Part shown: positions 50,100-59,594 of the stretch, piece after piece | How the letters are laid out: each line of letters opens with the position of its first letter | Numbering within the stretch: the stretch's first letter is position 1 | NCBI RefSeq assembly: GCF_013167895.1 | Contig: NZ_BLWC01000001.1 | Coordinates: 2,976,001-3,040,000, forward strand | Reading direction: 5' to 3' | Length of the DNA: 64,000 bases | Source: Streptomyces fulvorobeus | GTDB lineage: Bacteria; Actinomycetota; Actinomycetes; Streptomycetales; Streptomycetaceae | Made by a program: the position numbers and the translations under genes | Notes under the pieces: model-generated | Databases searched by the model: none | What the model was told of the DNA's origin: nothing | What the model saw: only the letters and a program-made list of their open reading frames with translations

Positions 50100-51680
50100 A
50101 TGCATCTGAAACCCGCCCTCGCATGCGCCGGCCTGTTGGCCGGCACACTCGTCGCGCTGTCCGGCAACTCCGCGCAGGCCGCCACCGTCCGCTACGAGGC
50201 CGAGGTCTCACCCGCCGTCTGCGGCGGCGCCATCGAGTCCGAGTGGGGCGGCTACTCCGGCAGCGGCTTCTGCAACGCCGCCAACGCGGTGGGCGCCTCC
50301 GCGGGTTTCACCGTGAACGCCGCCGCCGCGGGGACCGCCACGGTCCAGGTGCGCTTCGCCAACGGGACCGCCACCGCACGGCCGGCGAACGTGACGGTCA
50401 ACGGCTCGGCGGCCGGGTCCACCTCCTTCGAGTCCACCGGGGCCTGGGCGACGTGGTCGACCAGGACACTCACCGTGCCCGTGCGGGCGGGCAGCAACAC
50501 CATCCAGTTCAGCCCGACCACCGCCGCCGGACTGCCGAACGTCGACTACGTCGACGTGGACGTCCAGTCGGGCGGCACCACTCCCCCGCCGGCCGGCTCC
50601 GCGCTGTACGTGGCCCCGAACGGCACCGACAGCGCTGCCGGGACGGAGGCCGCCCCCACGACGCTCACCTCGGCCCTCACCCGCGTCCCGGCCGGCGGGA
50701 AGATCTACCTGCGGGGCGGGAAGTACGCGCTCGCGCAGACGGTCACCATCCAGCCGGGCAACAGCGGCACCGCCGCCGCGCCCAAGGAACTGTCCGCCTA
50801 CCCGGGCGAGACTCCGGTGCTCAACTTCGCCGCCATGGCCGAGGACCCCGCCAACCGGGGGCTCGCGGTGAACGGCTCGTACTGGAACATCGAGGGACTC
50901 GTCGTCGAGCACGCAGGTGACAACGGGATCTTCGTCGGTGGCAGCAACAACACCATCGAGCGCACGGTGACGCGCTTCAACCACGACACCGGCCTGCAAC
51001 TCTCGCGGATGGCCTCCACCACTCCGCGCGAACAGTGGCCGTCCAACAACCTCGTCCTCAGCGCCGAGTCGCACGACAACGCCGACTCCGACGGCGAGGA
51101 CGCCGACGGGTTCGCCGCGAAGCTCACCGTCGGGTCCGGAAACGTCTTCCGGTACGCCGTGGCGCACAACAACATCGACGACGGCTGGGACCTCTACACC
51201 AAGACCGACACCGGACCCATCGGCGCGGTGACCATCGAGGACTCCCTCGCCTACGAGAACGGCACACTGAGCGACGGCACCCAGAACTCCAGCGGTGACC
51301 GCAACGGTTACAAGCTCGGCGGCGAGGACATCAAGGTCAACCACATCGTCCGGCGCAACATCGCCTACGACAACGGCAAGCACGGATTCACGTACAACAG
51401 GAACCCCGGCACGATGACGGTGTCCGGCAACATCAGCATCGACAACGCGGAGCGCAACTTCTCCTTCGACGCCGGCACCTCGGTGTTCCGGAACAACGTC
51501 TCGTGCCGGAGCGGCAGCGGCACCAATGACAAGACCGTGGGCGACGTCGACGGTACGAACCAGTTCTGGTCCGGTACGAACGGCTCCCGGTGCTCCTCGT
51601 ACGCGGGCGCCCTGGCCTGGTCCTACACGGCGGACGGCCGCCTCGCCGTGACCTTCGGCGGCACCCGGGTCGCTCCGTAA
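50100..51680 (+). CDS. Secreted CBM35-like plus pectate-lyase-like (PL9-type) protein
   Basis: A 526-residue exported enzyme. The signal peptide ends near NSAQAA. Residues 30-150 form a carbohydrate-binding module of the CBM6/35 type (VRYEAEVSPAVCGGAIESEW, NVDYVDVDVQ). A short Pro linker leads to a right-handed beta-helix (ALYVAPNGTDSAAGTEAAPT, GIFVGGSNNTIERTVTRFNH, ADSDGEDADGFAAKLTVGSG, DDGWDLYTKTD) that resembles family 9 polysaccharide lyases, with calcium-binding Asp-rich turns. It probably degrades pectin outside the cell. A LacI-like operator upstream fits sugar control. Confidence 0.82.
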   Translation: MHLKPALACAGLLAGTLVALSGNSAQAATVRYEAEVSPAVCGGAIESEWGGYSGSGFCNAANAVGASAGFTVNAAAAGTATVQVRFANGTATARPANVTVNGSAAGSTSFESTGAWATWSTRTLTVPVRAGSNTIQFSPTTAAGLPNVDYVDVDVQSGGTTPPPAGSALYVAPNGTDSAAGTEAAPTTLTSALTRVPAGGKIYLRGGKYALAQTVTIQPGNSGTAAAPKELSAYPGETPVLNFAAMAEDPANRGLAVNGSYWNIEGLVVEHAGDNGIFVGGSNNTIERTVTRFNHDTGLQLSRMASTTPREQWPSNNLVLSAESHDNADSDGEDADGFAAKLTVGSGNVFRYAVAHNNIDDGWDLYTKTDTGPIGAVTIEDSLAYENGTLSDGTQNSSGDRNGYKLGGEDIKVNHIVRRNIAYDNGKHGFTYNRNPGTMTVSGNISIDNAERNFSFDAGTSVFRNNVSCRSGSGTNDKTVGDVDGTNQFWSGTNGSRCSSYAGALAWSYTADGRLAVTFGGTRVAP

Positions 51681-51758
51681 CCACTCCCGCGGCTCCGAGG
51701 CACCGGGCCGGTGGCGACCGTGCCCGGCGCGCGGGAGCCATCGGCGGGGTACGGAAGA

Positions 51759-51787
51759 AAGGCCCAGGCCACGGTGGCCTGGGCCTT
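51759..51787. terminator. Bidirectional terminator hairpin
   Basis: AAGGCCCAGGCCA (51759-51771) pairs perfectly with TGGCCTGGGCCTT (51775-51787) around a 3-base loop. It separates convergent genes ending at 51680 and 51819. Confidence 0.85.
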
Positions 51788-51818
51788 GCGCCGTGCGTGC
51801 GTCGTGTGTGGGGGCGGG

Positions 51819-52172
51819 TCAGTCGTAGCTGAAGTCGCCCACCGTCCAAGCGCTGACCTCGTCGATCGAGACCCGGTACATCCCGCCCGTCTCCGGGATT
51901 CCCACGGTGCCCTGGAGAATCCGGGCGACATGGAAGTGCAGATGGGTGGGCGGGTCGTTCTTGCTGGTGGGGGCGGTGAAGATGCCCGAGAACTCGCCCA
52001 GTCGGGCCGAGTCCGTGAGGACCTCCGACACACGCTGCCGCCACACGGCCTCGGGCGCCAGCCGGCCGGTGATGACTGCGCCACCGGTGACCACGGTCAG
52101 GGACATCTGATTGCTTTGCCCGGACTCCACCAGAGCGGCGACGTCCACGAGCAGTTCGTCAGTCTTCGACAT
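51819..52172 (-). CDS. GvpU-like gas-vesicle accessory protein
   Basis: A 117-residue protein from the ATG at 52172 (MSKTDELLVDVAALVESG); the upstream extension is not protein-like. It has QMSLTVVTGGAVITGRLAP, EFSGIFTAPTSKNDPPTHLH and FHVARILQGTVGIPETGGMY, a beta-rich pattern I associate with Streptomyces proteins annotated GvpU. No other gas-vesicle genes are in the window, so the name says little about function here. It is monocistronic. Confidence in the family is moderate and low for any role in gas vesicles. Confidence 0.6.
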   Translation of the reverse strand: MSKTDELLVDVAALVESGQSNQMSLTVVTGGAVITGRLAPEAVWRQRVSEVLTDSARLGEFSGIFTAPTSKNDPPTHLHFHVARILQGTVGIPETGGMYRVSIDEVSAWTVGDFSYD

Positions 52173-52928
52173 GGAAGCCGAGTCTATTAGCCGTGCTGCC
52201 GGGCGGCACGGCCCCCACCCCCTCCGCCGGGGACCGCCGGTCCGGCCCCAGCGTTCGAGCCCGATTACCTGCCCGTCGAACACGCAAAAACCTGTGCTGA
52301 CCGAGGTAGACATTGCGCTTCCCCGTGACTATGGTTTCTCTCGTAGCCAAGATCGAAGAGCCCGGCAGGGACGAACTGCCGGTCAGCAGCAGACGTAGCA
52401 GTAGACGCAGTGCGGTGCGGTGGTGGAGCGTCGGAGCCAGGGTCTTCGCAGGAAGGCGACGGGGCTGACCACCGGACCGGGTGGCCCGCGGTGATCAGGG
52501 GCCACCACACGCAGGAGGTCCGGCAGTCGGGTCCTCCGCCCGGTCGGTACGTGGGGCGGCGGGACGGGTTGCCGGGCGAGGTGCACGCGGTTCAGGGTGC
52601 ACCGACCGCATCACCGGGCCGGCAGGAATGGTCCGGCGGACATGTGACCCAGAGGGAACGAACGCCCAGAGGGAACGAACGGAGGATGCAGGCGCCATCA
52701 GGATCGCCCGGGCGGCGTGGACACGGCCCGGGTACCGCAAGACCCCGGAATGGAAGGTGGTCCCCGGTCAAGCAACCGCGATCCCCGCACTCCTGCCCTC
52801 CAGGGCGTGGCTGCGGAAACAGAAGGCCGGCGCAGCACTGAGGCCGGCAGATGGTGTTGAATTTCCTTCGGGGCCTTGGTGCCGTACGGCACCAAGGCCC
52901 CTCGACGCGTTCCCAGGAAGAGGTGCGG
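52173..52928. other. Gene-poor stretch with a tandem repeat and a palindrome
   Basis: No convincing gene in about 750 bp. CCCAGAGGGAACGAACG is repeated twice in tandem (52648-52664 and 52665-52681). A perfect 32-bp palindrome spans 52870-52901 in the leader of the MerR-type gene. Plus- and minus-strand open frames here lack ribosome sites and recognisable sequence. Confidence 0.4.
52870..52901. promoter_or_regulatory. 32-bp perfect palindrome in the MerR-type gene leader
   Basis: The arm GGGGCCTTGGTGCCGT and its complement meet with no spacer, ending 28 bp before the start codon at 52929 and about 10 bp before the ribosome site. It could be a terminator of upstream transcription or a leader hairpin. 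Confidence 0.55.
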
Positions 52929-53267
52929 ATGACAGCGGATAATGCGCTCGGCGGTCGGCTCGACGACGACGACTACCCGGCGTACACCATGGGGCGGGCG
53001 GCCGAGATGCTCGGCACGAACGCCGGTTTCCTCCGTGCCCTGGGAGATGCCCGGCTGATCACGCCGCTCCGCTCCGAGGGCGGCCACCGGCGCTACTCCC
53101 GGTACCAGTTGCGCATCGCGGCCCGCGCCCGCGAACTCGTCGACCAGGGGACCCCGGTCGAGGCCGCCTGCCGCATCGTGATCCTTGAGGACCAGCTTGA
53201 GGAGGCGCAGCGCATCAACGCGGAGTACCGCCGCACCACGGCGACGGCGCACGGGAGCTCCGGCTGA
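52929..53267 (+). CDS. Small MerR-type HTH regulator
   Basis: A 112-residue protein from the ATG at 52929 with GGAAGAGG upstream. The HTH reads [20 protein letters not shown] then [20 protein letters not shown] and YSRYQLR. The later part ([20 protein letters not shown]) is a short helix pair without the cysteine ligands of metal-sensing MerR proteins. Similar small regulators are abundant in Streptomyces, often preceded by a hairpin leader as here. Its targets are unknown. Confidence 0.82.
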   Translation: MTADNALGGRLDDDDYPAYTMGRAAEMLGTNAGFLRALGDARLITPLRSEGGHRRYSRYQLRIAARARELVDQGTPVEAACRIVILEDQLEEAQRINAEYRRTTATAHGSSG

Positions 53268-53404
53268 GCCGCAGGCGTCCGTCCGTTCGTCCGTTCGTCC
53301 ACAGCGGGTGAGGCCGCCGTTCAGGAGCGGCCCGGCCTCACGCGGCAGGCTCGATCCGCCCGGGACGCGGCAGGCCCGGCCCCGGCCACCCGGCCCGAGG
53401 CCGC

Positions 53405-54430
53405 TCAGGCCCGGCCCGTCGCCGCCGGGCCGACGAGCTCCTCCAGTACGTCCTCCATCGTCACGAAGCCGATGACCGTGCCCTTGTCACCGGTCACGGC
53501 CGCCAGATGCGTGCCCTTCGCCCGCATCGCGGTCATGGTGTCGTCGAGCGGGGTGTCGATCTCGACGCGGATGACGGCGTGGAAGGCGCTCCTGGGAAGC
53601 GGCTGGGTCCGCTGGGTGACGCCGAGGGCGTCCTTGATGTGCAGGTAGCCCAGGATCTCGTCCCCCGGGCCGGTGACTGGCAGCCGGGAGAAGCCCGAGG
53701 TGGCCGCCGTGCGTTCCAGCTGCTGCGGGGTGATGTCGTGGCCGACCGTCACGGTCCTGTTGAGCGGGACCATCACCTCGCCGATGGGGCGGGTGCCCAG
53801 CTCCAGGGCGTCCCGCAGCCGTTCGCCGTCTGCCGGGGCGAGCAGGCCGGCCTCGCTGGAGTCCTTCACCAGCCGGACGAGCTGGTCGTCCGTGTAGACG
53901 GACGTCACCTCGTCCTTCGGTTCGACGTTCAGAAGCCGCAGCAGGACGTTGGCGCAGGCGTTGATGCCGAAGACGAACGGGCGCAGCGCCCGGGTCAGCG
54001 CCACGAGCGGCGGGGCCAGCGCGAGCGCCGTCGCGGCGGGCGCGGCCAGCGCGATGTTCTTCGGGATCATCTCGCCGACCAGCATGTGCAGGTACGTGGC
54101 GAGGGCCAGCGCGATGACGAAGGCGATGGGGTGCACCAGCGCACCGGGCACGCCGATCGTCTCGAAGGGCGGTTCCAGCAGGTGGGCGATGGCGGGTTCG
54201 GCCACGGCGCCCAGCACCAGGGAGGAGATGGTGATGCCGAGCTGGGCGGTGGCCATGGCGGCCGACAGGTGTTCGAGTCCCCACAGGGTGCTCCGGGCGC
54301 GGGCGTCGCCCTTGAGGGACAGGGGCTCGATCTGGCTGCGCCGTACGGAGATCAGGGCGAACTCCGCCCCGACGAAGAACGCGTTGGTGAGCAGGGTGAA
54401 CACGCCGATGGCGAGCTGGAGCAGGGTCAT
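53405..54430 (-). CDS. CNNM/DUF21 plus CBS membrane protein (hemolysin-like), second of a pair
   Basis: A 341-residue protein. An N-terminal CNNM domain with three or four helices ([40 protein letters not shown]) is followed by two CBS repeats ([48 protein letters not shown]). The C-terminal CorC_HlyC domain found in longer relatives is absent. CNNM/CorC proteins are linked to magnesium or cobalt transport and salt handling. Its start overlaps the stop of a longer paralog (ATGA), so the two probably form a heteromeric complex. Confidence 0.88.
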   Translation of the reverse strand: MTLLQLAIGVFTLLTNAFFVGAEFALISVRRSQIEPLSLKGDARARSTLWGLEHLSAAMATAQLGITISSLVLGAVAEPAIAHLLEPPFETIGVPGALVHPIAFVIALALATYLHMLVGEMIPKNIALAAPAATALALAPPLVALTRALRPFVFGINACANVLLRLLNVEPKDEVTSVYTDDQLVRLVKDSSEAGLLAPADGERLRDALELGTRPIGEVMVPLNRTVTVGHDITPQQLERTAATSGFSRLPVTGPGDEILGYLHIKDALGVTQRTQPLPRSAFHAVIRVEIDTPLDDTMTAMRAKGTHLAAVTGDKGTVIGFVTMEDVLEELVGPAATGRA

Positions 54431-55767
54431 CGGGAGCCGTCCTCGACGAGCGGAGCGGGAACCGATGCCGGCGCGGTGACGCGTATCCGGTCGGCGCGGT
54501 GGTGTTCGACGTGGAGCACGGTCAGGTGCCAGCCCTCCACGGAGATCCGGTCGGTGGGCACGGGGATGCGTTCAAGCCGGGTCGCGACCAGTCCCGCCAG
54601 GGTTTCGTACGGGCCTTCCGGCACGTCGAAGCCGATGGATTCGAGCTGGTCGAGCCGGATGCTGCCGTCCGCGTCCCAGACCGCGCCCCCGTCCGCGGAG
54701 GGTGCGCCGGGCGCCAGGTCGGGGCGTTCGTCGGGGTCGTGCTCGTCGCGGACCTCGCCGATGACCTCCTCGACGATGTCCTCGACGGTCGCGACGCCCG
54801 CGGTGCCGCCGTACTCGTCGATGACGACCGCCATGGTGCGGCTCTGCCGCAGCCGTCCCAGGAGGGTGTCCACGGGCAGTGAGTCGGGGACGAGGAGCGG
54901 TGGTGTCGCCAGGTCGGTGACCGGCGTCCGGTGGCGCAGCGACTCGTCCAGTGCCAGTACGTCGCGGATGTGGACGGTGCCGATGACCTCGTCGAGGCTG
55001 TCGCGGTAGACGGGGAAGCGGGACAGCCCGGTGGCGAGGGTCAGGTTGGCCGCGTCCGCCGCGGTGGCGCCCGCTTCGAGGGCCCGGACGTCGACGCGCG
55101 GCGTCATGACGTTCTCCGCTGTCAGGTCGGCGAGGTGGAGGGTGCGGACGAACAGCTCGGCGGAGTCCTGCTCGATGGCGCCCTCCCGGGCGGAGTGCCG
55201 GGCGAGGGCGACGAGCTCCTCCGGGGTGCGGGCGGAGGCCAGCTCCTCGGCGGGTTCCAGGCCGAAGCGGCGTACGACACGGTTCGCGGTGTTGTTGAGG
55301 TGCCGGATCAGCGGGGCGAAGCAGGCGGTGAACGCCCGCTGCGGGCCCGCCACGACCTTGGCGACGGCCAGCGGGCTGGAGATCGCCCAGTTCTTCGGTA
55401 CGAGTTCGCCGATCACCATCAGCACCACGGTGGAGAGGGCGACGCCCAGGAGGGTGGCGACGGCCGGGACAGCGCCCGGCGGGAGGCCGGCCGCCCCCAG
55501 GGGGCCGCGCAGGAGCACGGCCAGGGAGGGCTCGGCGAGCATGCCGATGACCAGCGAGGTGACGGTGATGCCGAGCTGGGCGCCGGAGAGCTGGAACGTG
55601 AGGCGCTTGGCGGCCTTGAGGGCGCTCTCCGCGCCGCGCTCACCAGCCTCGGCGGCCCGCTCCAGCTCAGCGCGTTCGATCGTGGTCAGGGAGAACTCGG
55701 CTGCGACGAACACCGCGCATGCCAGCGTCAGCGCGAGCGCGAGGAGGAGAAGGAGGACTTCGCTCAC
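54427..55767 (-). CDS. CNNM/DUF21 plus CBS plus CorC membrane protein (hemolysin-like), first of a pair
   Basis: A 446-residue protein starting at a GTG. An N-terminal DUF21 domain with four hydrophobic segments (LLLLALALTLACAVFVAAEF, SGAQLGITVTSLVIGMLAEP) precedes two CBS motifs (NVMTPRVDVRALEAGATAAD, TMAVVIDEYGGTAGVATVED) and a C-terminal CorC_HlyC domain (DADGSIRLDQLESIGFDVPE). This is the full-length form of the family. Related proteins export magnesium. It overlaps its shorter paralog by 4 bp in a two-gene operon. Confidence 0.9.
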   Translation of the reverse strand: MSEVLLLLLALALTLACAVFVAAEFSLTTIERAELERAAEAGERGAESALKAAKRLTFQLSGAQLGITVTSLVIGMLAEPSLAVLLRGPLGAAGLPPGAVPAVATLLGVALSTVVLMVIGELVPKNWAISSPLAVAKVVAGPQRAFTACFAPLIRHLNNTANRVVRRFGLEPAEELASARTPEELVALARHSAREGAIEQDSAELFVRTLHLADLTAENVMTPRVDVRALEAGATAADAANLTLATGLSRFPVYRDSLDEVIGTVHIRDVLALDESLRHRTPVTDLATPPLLVPDSLPVDTLLGRLRQSRTMAVVIDEYGGTAGVATVEDIVEEVIGEVRDEHDPDERPDLAPGAPSADGGAVWDADGSIRLDQLESIGFDVPEGPYETLAGLVATRLERIPVPTDRISVEGWHLTVLHVEHHRADRIRVTAPASVPAPLVEDGSR

Positions 55768-56053
55768 CGTGCCACCGCCGCCCTGCGACTCGACGGGGCG
55801 GGAATGGCACGGCTCGTACTGGGAGGCTCACCCATTGCGGGACCGGAGCTCCTTTTCGTCTCGGCCGGCGGTCAGCCGGTGAAGGTCTGGGCGGGTGCCC
55901 ACGCCAATGGTAAAGGGACAGCAAAGCGATTATCCGTGGCCCCCGTCACAGGACGCGCTCCCGCACCCCTCACCCGTGCGGACACCTCACCGCGCTACCG
56001 TGCGCCGATGGCCGGGGCGATGCCCCGTGCGCGAGGAGAGGACGGATCGGCTC

Positions 56054-57304
56054 ATGAGCCAGGCGGGCAACGGCGAACTGCGTCGGCGGCTCGGCGTGCG
56101 CGACGCCGTGGTCATCGGGCTGGGCTCCATGATCGGCGCGGGGGTGTTCACCGCGCTGGGGCCCGCGGCCCGGGCCGCCGGTTCCGGCCTGCTGCTGAGC
56201 CTGGCCCTCGCCGCCGTGGTCGCCTACTGCAACGCGACGTCGTCCGCCCGCCTCGCCGCCCGCTATCCCCGCTCCGGCGGCACCTACGTCTACGGCCGCG
56301 AGCGCCTGGGCGACTTCTGGGGCTACCTGGCCGGCTGGGGATTCGTCGTCGGCAAGACCGCGTCGTGCGCCGCCATGGCCCTGACGGTCGGCGCCTACAC
56401 CTGGCCGGAGCGGGCGCACGCGGTGGCTGTCGCCGCCGTCGTGGCACTGACCGCCCTGAACTGCACCGGTGTGCGGAAGGCGGCCTGGCTGACGCGGACG
56501 ATCGTCGCCTTCGTCCTGGCCGTCCTGGCCGCGGTCGTCACCGCGCTGCTCACCAGCGGCACGGCCCGGGCCGCCCGGCTCGATATCAGCGGCGACATCA
56601 CGGTGAGCGGAGTGTTCCAGGCCGCCGGACTGCTGTTCTTCGCCTTCGCCGGGTACGCGCGCGTCGCGACGCTCGGCGAGGAGGTCCGCGACCCGCGGCG
56701 CACCATCCCGCTGGCCGTCCCCCTGGCCCTCGGCATCACCCTCGTCGTGTACGCCGCCGTCGCCGTGGCCGTCCTGGCCGTCCTCGGCCCGGACGGGCTC
56801 GCCCGGTCGGCCGCCCCGCTCGTCGACGCCGTGCACGCGGCGGGGGTGCCGGACCTGGCGCCCCTGGTGCGCGTCGGTGCGGCCTTCGCCGCCCTCGGCT
56901 CCCTGCTCGCGCTGATCCTGGGCGTCTCCCGGACCACGCTCGCCATGGCCCGCGACCACCATCTCCCCCGTACGCTCGCCGCCGTCCACCCCAGGTTCGG
57001 CGTCCCCCATCACGCCGAGCTGGCCGTGGGCGCCGTCGTCGCCGTACTCGCCGCGACGATCGACGTACGCGACGCCATCGGCTTCTCCTCCTTCGGCGTG
57101 CTCGTCTACTACGCCGTCGCGAACGCCGCCGCCCGCACCCTGGGCCCCGAGGAGGGGCGCCCGCCCGTGCCCGTACCCCTGCTCGGTCTGGCCGGGTGCC
57201 TCGCGCTCGCCTTCGCCCTGCCCCTCACCTCGGTACTCACCGGCGGTTCCGTGCTCCTCGCGGGCGCCGCCGTCTACGCGCTGCGCCGCCGGACCACCGC
57301 CTGA
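56054..57304 (+). CDS. APC-family amino acid permease
   Basis: A 416-residue polytopic protein from the ATG at 56054, which aligns with the family start (LRRRLGVRDAVVIGLGSMIG, AGVFTALGPAARAAG). About twelve helices follow, with the conserved YPRSGGTYVYGRERLGDFWG in helix 3 and LFFAFAGYARVATLGEEVRD in helix 6. It is a likely proton-coupled importer or exchanger of an amino acid or amine; substrate unknown. It is monocistronic, upstream of the phosphoribosyltransferase-hydrolase gene. Confidence 0.9.
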   Translation: MSQAGNGELRRRLGVRDAVVIGLGSMIGAGVFTALGPAARAAGSGLLLSLALAAVVAYCNATSSARLAARYPRSGGTYVYGRERLGDFWGYLAGWGFVVGKTASCAAMALTVGAYTWPERAHAVAVAAVVALTALNCTGVRKAAWLTRTIVAFVLAVLAAVVTALLTSGTARAARLDISGDITVSGVFQAAGLLFFAFAGYARVATLGEEVRDPRRTIPLAVPLALGITLVVYAAVAVAVLAVLGPDGLARSAAPLVDAVHAAGVPDLAPLVRVGAAFAALGSLLALILGVSRTTLAMARDHHLPRTLAAVHPRFGVPHHAELAVGAVVAVLAATIDVRDAIGFSSFGVLVYYAVANAAARTLGPEEGRPPVPVPLLGLAGCLALAFALPLTSVLTGGSVLLAGAAVYALRRRTTA

Positions 57305-57399
57305 CGGGCCACCGCCCCCGACTTGCCGGGCCGCCCTTTCCGGGGTTGGTTCGAGACAGGGGTACGTGGTTCCCGTCGTCCGTCCGGAGGTGAAGCGGC

Positions 57400-58698
57400 G
57401 TGCTGTTCACCGATCGCGCCGATGCGGGACGGCGGCTCGCCGCGGCGCTCCGCCACCTCGGGCGGGAGCGTCCCGTCGTCCTCGGCCTGCCGCGCGGCGG
57501 GGTACCGGTGGCCTTCGAGGTGGCCATGGCGCTCGGCGCCCCGCTGGATGTGATCGTCGTCCGCAAGCTCGGCGTCCCCTACCACCGCGAACTGGGGTTC
57601 GGCGCGATCGGCGAGGACGACGTCAAGGTCATCAGCGAGGAGATCGTCCGCCGGGCCGGGGTCACGGAGCGGGACCTCGCGTCCGTCGAACGCGCCGAGC
57701 AGGAGGAACTCCTGCGCCGGACCCGGACGTTCCGCGCCGACCGGCCCCGGGTTCCGCTGGAGGGCCGCACGGTGATCCTCGTCGACGACGGGATCGCGAC
57801 CGGCGCCACGGCCGAGGCCGCGTGCGCGGTCGTACGGGCGCACGGGGCGGCGCGGGTGGTGCTCGCCGTCCCGGTGGCTCCGCCGGGTGCGGTCGACCAG
57901 CTGCGGACCAGGGCGGACGACGTGGTGTGCCTGCACCGGCCGCCCCTGTTCTCCGCTGTCGGCGAGTGGTACCGCGACTTCTCCCAGACCCCGGACGGGG
58001 AGGTCGTCGCCCTGCTGGCCCGGGCCGCGCACCGGGACACCGCGCCCCGCCGGGTCCGTACGACCGAGACCGAGGTCATGGCCGACGGCCTCGCCCTGGC
58101 CGGGACACTCGCCGTCCCCGATGACTCCGACGCCGTGGTGGTCTTCGCCCACGGCTCGGGAAGCAGCCGCCACAGCCCGCGCAACCGCGCGGTGGCGGCC
58201 GGCCTGAACCGGGCCGGGTTCGGCACCCTCCTCCTCGACCTGCTCGTCCCCGCCGAGGAGACCGACCACGCGTACGTCTTCGACATCGAGACCCTGGCCC
58301 GCCGCCTCACGCACGCCACGCTCTGGCTGCGGGAGCGGGTGGACGTGCCGGTCGGCTACTTCGGGGCGAGCACCGGAGCCGCCGCCGCGCTGCGTGCCGC
58401 GGCGGACCCCGAGGCGGACGTCGGCGCGGTGGTCTCGCGCGGGGGGCGCCCCGACCTGGCGGGGCCGTGCCTCACCCAGGTGCGCGCCCCCACGCTGCTG
58501 GTCGTGGGCGGCCACGACGAGCAGGTCCTCGCGCTCAACCGGCGGGCCCAGGCCGCCCTGCGCTGCGAGAACCGGCTGGAGGTCGTACCGGGCGCCACGC
58601 ACCTCTTCGAGGAACGCGGCGCCCTGGACGCGGTCGCCGGGCTCGCACGCGACTGGTTCACCCGGCACCTGGTGCCGGGAACGACGGAAGACGGGTGA
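57400..58698 (+). CDS. Phosphoribosyltransferase fused to dienelactone-hydrolase-like domain
   Basis: A 432-residue fusion from a GTG with CGGAGG upstream. Residues 1-210 are a type I phosphoribosyltransferase (LPRGGVPVAFEVAMALGAPL, PRPP loop VILVDDGIATGATAEAA). Residues 225-430 are an alpha/beta hydrolase (VVFAHGSGSSRHSPRNRAVA, nucleophile in GYFGASTGAAAALRA, acid in LLVVGGHDEQVL, His in GATHLFEER). The same fusion is widespread in actinomycetes and stress-response loci, but the substrates are unknown. It lies near DUF1876 and PH-domain genes, also often stress-linked. Confidence 0.88.
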   Translation: MLFTDRADAGRRLAAALRHLGRERPVVLGLPRGGVPVAFEVAMALGAPLDVIVVRKLGVPYHRELGFGAIGEDDVKVISEEIVRRAGVTERDLASVERAEQEELLRRTRTFRADRPRVPLEGRTVILVDDGIATGATAEAACAVVRAHGAARVVLAVPVAPPGAVDQLRTRADDVVCLHRPPLFSAVGEWYRDFSQTPDGEVVALLARAAHRDTAPRRVRTTETEVMADGLALAGTLAVPDDSDAVVVFAHGSGSSRHSPRNRAVAAGLNRAGFGTLLLDLLVPAEETDHAYVFDIETLARRLTHATLWLRERVDVPVGYFGASTGAAAALRAAADPEADVGAVVSRGGRPDLAGPCLTQVRAPTLLVVGGHDEQVLALNRRAQAALRCENRLEVVPGATHLFEERGALDAVAGLARDWFTRHLVPGTTEDG

Positions 58699-58786
58699 CG
58701 ACGGCGTACGGCAGGGGGTGGTCCGGCGGTCATATCTCACAGGCGCTCCGGCGGCCTCACCGCACAGCCGGTCCGGCGGTATCGCC

Positions 58787-59062
58787 TCACGGCATCAGCG
58801 GGTACGACGTACGCCCCGACGCCTCGTCTATCTCGTCGTGCGCCTTGGTCAGCAGCTTCATCGCCAGCTCGTCGAGGGCCCTGCCGCCCGCGATCTCCTC
58901 GCCCACCCTCGGCTGCCCGGCGTCACTGGGGTGACGGCTGGCATAACCGTGCGCGCGCATCTCGGTCCCGTCCGGGAGACGTACCATCGCGGCCGCCCGG
59001 GTGCGGTCGCCGTCCTCCTCGAACTCCAGCTCGATGTGCCATCCGACAACGGTCTTCAGCAT
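58787..59062 (-). CDS. DUF1876 family protein
   Basis: A 91-residue protein from the ATG at 59062 with GGAGGTGAG upstream. The pattern VVGWHIELEFEEDGDRTRAA, RLPDGTEMRAHGYASRHPSD, GGRALDELAMKLLTKAHDEI is that of DUF1876, small dsRBD-like proteins common in Streptomyces. Their role is not known. It is convergent with the phosphoribosyltransferase-hydrolase fusion and divergent from the PH-domain gene. Confidence 0.85.
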   Translation of the reverse strand: MLKTVVGWHIELEFEEDGDRTRAAAMVRLPDGTEMRAHGYASRHPSDAGQPRVGEEIAGGRALDELAMKLLTKAHDEIDEASGRTSYPLMP

Positions 59063-59220
59063 GACGCTCACCTCCGGAAACCCCCTGTTTCCAGGGTGCT
59101 CCTGTTCCCCGCGGCCCGCAGCGGCATCGGCCACCGCCCCTCACCGGCCGCGCGCGAGGGAGTGATCACACCCGGTATACAGTGCGAAAACCAGTCCGTT
59201 CCATTAGGTGGGGGCCCCGC

Positions 59221-59586
59221 ATGGCACTGTTCGGAAACGCGCACACGATCGACCCGGCGACAGCCCAGCAGGACTACGCCCGGCTGCTGGGGCCCGGCGA
59301 GCGGGTCAACGCCGCCTACCTCCTGATCCGCGACACGATCCTGTTCACCGACCGCCGGCTCATCCTCGTCGACAAGCAGGGGATCACCGGCAAGAAGGTG
59401 GAGTACCACTCGGTCCCGTACCGGAGCATCACGCACTTCTCGGTGGAGACGGCCGGCACGTTCGACCTGGACGCCGAGCTCAAGATCTGGATCTCCGGAA
59501 CCCCCGCCCCGGTGCAGAAGACCTTCACCAAGGGCGTCGACATCTACGAGGTGCAGGCCATCCTGACGCAGTACGTGGCCAAGTAG
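59221..59586 (+). CDS. Bacterial PH-domain protein
   Basis: A 121-residue protein from the ATG at 59221. It has the bacterial pleckstrin-homology fold: GERVNAAYLLIRDTILFTDR, RLILVDKQGITGKKVEYHSV, PYRSITHFSVETAGTFDLDA, then LKIWIS. These proteins form ring-like oligomers, but their ligand is unsettled. An upstream ATG at 59182 would add 13 residues without a ribosome site. It is convergent with the PGRP amidase gene, with only 8 bp between the stops. Confidence 0.87.
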   Translation: MALFGNAHTIDPATAQQDYARLLGPGERVNAAYLLIRDTILFTDRRLILVDKQGITGKKVEYHSVPYRSITHFSVETAGTFDLDAELKIWISGTPAPVQKTFTKGVDIYEVQAILTQYVAK

Positions 59587-59594
59587 GCCCCGCC

